From assembly GCF_016446475.1 (NCBI RefSeq), contig NZ_JAEHFP010000017.1, positions 1-47,800 on the forward strand: a stretch of 47,800 bases of DNA, read 5' to 3'. The position numbers were made by a program, and so were the translations under genes. Origin of the DNA: Paracoccus binzhouensis (lineage in GTDB: Bacteria; Pseudomonadota; Alphaproteobacteria; Rhodobacterales; Rhodobacteraceae). Positions 47,683 through 47,800 of the stretch are shown in pieces (positions within the stretch are counted from its first letter, which is position 1; every line of letters begins with the position of its first letter). Below the pieces are notes generated by a model. That model made no database searches, was not told where the DNA came from, and worked only from the letters and a program-made list of their open reading frames with translations.

Positions 47683-47800
47683 CTGTCCAGCCTTCCTGCG
47701 TTTCGGACCGGCTTAGGTTGTGTTGACAAAAAGGATTCCCCTGCGCGCCTGGCTGTGATTCAAGATCATCTCTACGTGGGAGGTGACCTTGGCACGCAAT
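47683..47800. other. Region upstream of ugd with a possible new plus-strand gene at the edge
   Basis: 118 bases. TTGACA (47723-47728) is a perfect -35 hexamer on the plus strand, but I saw no matching -10 at 17 bases. GGGAGG (47778-47783) precedes a TTG at 47789 that would start a protein MARN, cut off by the window edge. Too little to identify. Confidence 0.35.

Noticed and set aside
47683..47800. selC (tRNA-Sec) or other tRNA genes, looked for here and in all gaps
   Set aside because: No cloverleaf signature (T-loop GGTTCGANTCC with a paired acceptor stem) was recognised in any intergenic stretch.

Overview
The window is GC-rich, dense, operon-packed DNA from an alphaproteobacterium. It looks like Paracoccus (P. 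denitrificans or a close relative). Reasons: the gfa / glutathione-formaldehyde dehydrogenase / fghA / xoxF / cycB (cytochrome c553i) / xoxJ order described for that genus; the order hemJ-rho-mnmE-mnmG-rsmG-parA-parB typical of an alphaproteobacterial chromosome origin; and very frequent 1-4 base start/stop overlaps. No tRNA, rRNA, IS element, prophage or CRISPR array was seen.

Layout. (1) 1-8194, minus strand: one tightly coupled operon fdhA-fdhB-fdhI-fdhE-selA-selB. It encodes a Tat-exported, membrane-bound, selenocysteine-containing formate dehydrogenase, its maturation factor and two selenocysteine insertion factors. selB runs off the left edge. fdhA is read through an in-frame UGA at 7597-7595. 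(2) 8359-10673, minus: gbcA-gbcB, glycine betaine monooxygenase. (3) 10674-11257: a gene-free region with DnaA boxes, AT-rich stretches and one perfect CtrA-type site, the probable oriC. (4) 11258-18481, plus: hemJ, rho, mnmE, mnmG, rsmG, parA, parB. Two parS sites sit on the mnmG and rsmG start regions. (5) 18568-20176, minus: hrcA-grpE. (6) 20263-23508, plus: rph, rdgB, a RidA-type gene, hemW and a DUF454 gene. (7) 23637-31618, plus: gfa, flhA, a ClpP-type protease, a GNAT enzyme, fghA, then xoxF, cycB, xoxJ and a rhodanese-like gene. (8) 31599-33067, minus: a beta-propeller and an MxaD-like protein. (9) 33266-38798, plus: a PQQ-dehydrogenase-associated ABC system (binding protein, propeller, acidic unknown, ATPase, permease, unknown) ending in mobA. 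(10) 38795-46443, minus: TPP riboswitch-thiD-thiO-thiS-thiG-thiE-thiF-thiY-tenA-thiX/thiZ-like ABC genes. (11) 46516-47682, minus: ugd. A possible new gene starts at the right edge.

How the genes fit together. The window is a one-carbon oxidation hub beside the origin. XoxF with cytochrome c553i oxidises methanol. Glycine betaine demethylation by GbcAB also releases formaldehyde. Gfa, FlhA and FghA carry formaldehyde to formate as glutathione adducts, and the selenoprotein formate dehydrogenase takes formate to CO2. MobA supplies the guanylated molybdenum cofactor for that enzyme, and SelA/SelB supply its selenocysteine. XoxF carries the lanthanide-type Asp-x-Asp signature. The nearby ABC/propeller/acidic-protein cassette resembles the lanthanide utilisation (lut) cluster of methylotrophs, which makes it the best candidate here for an incompletely described system.
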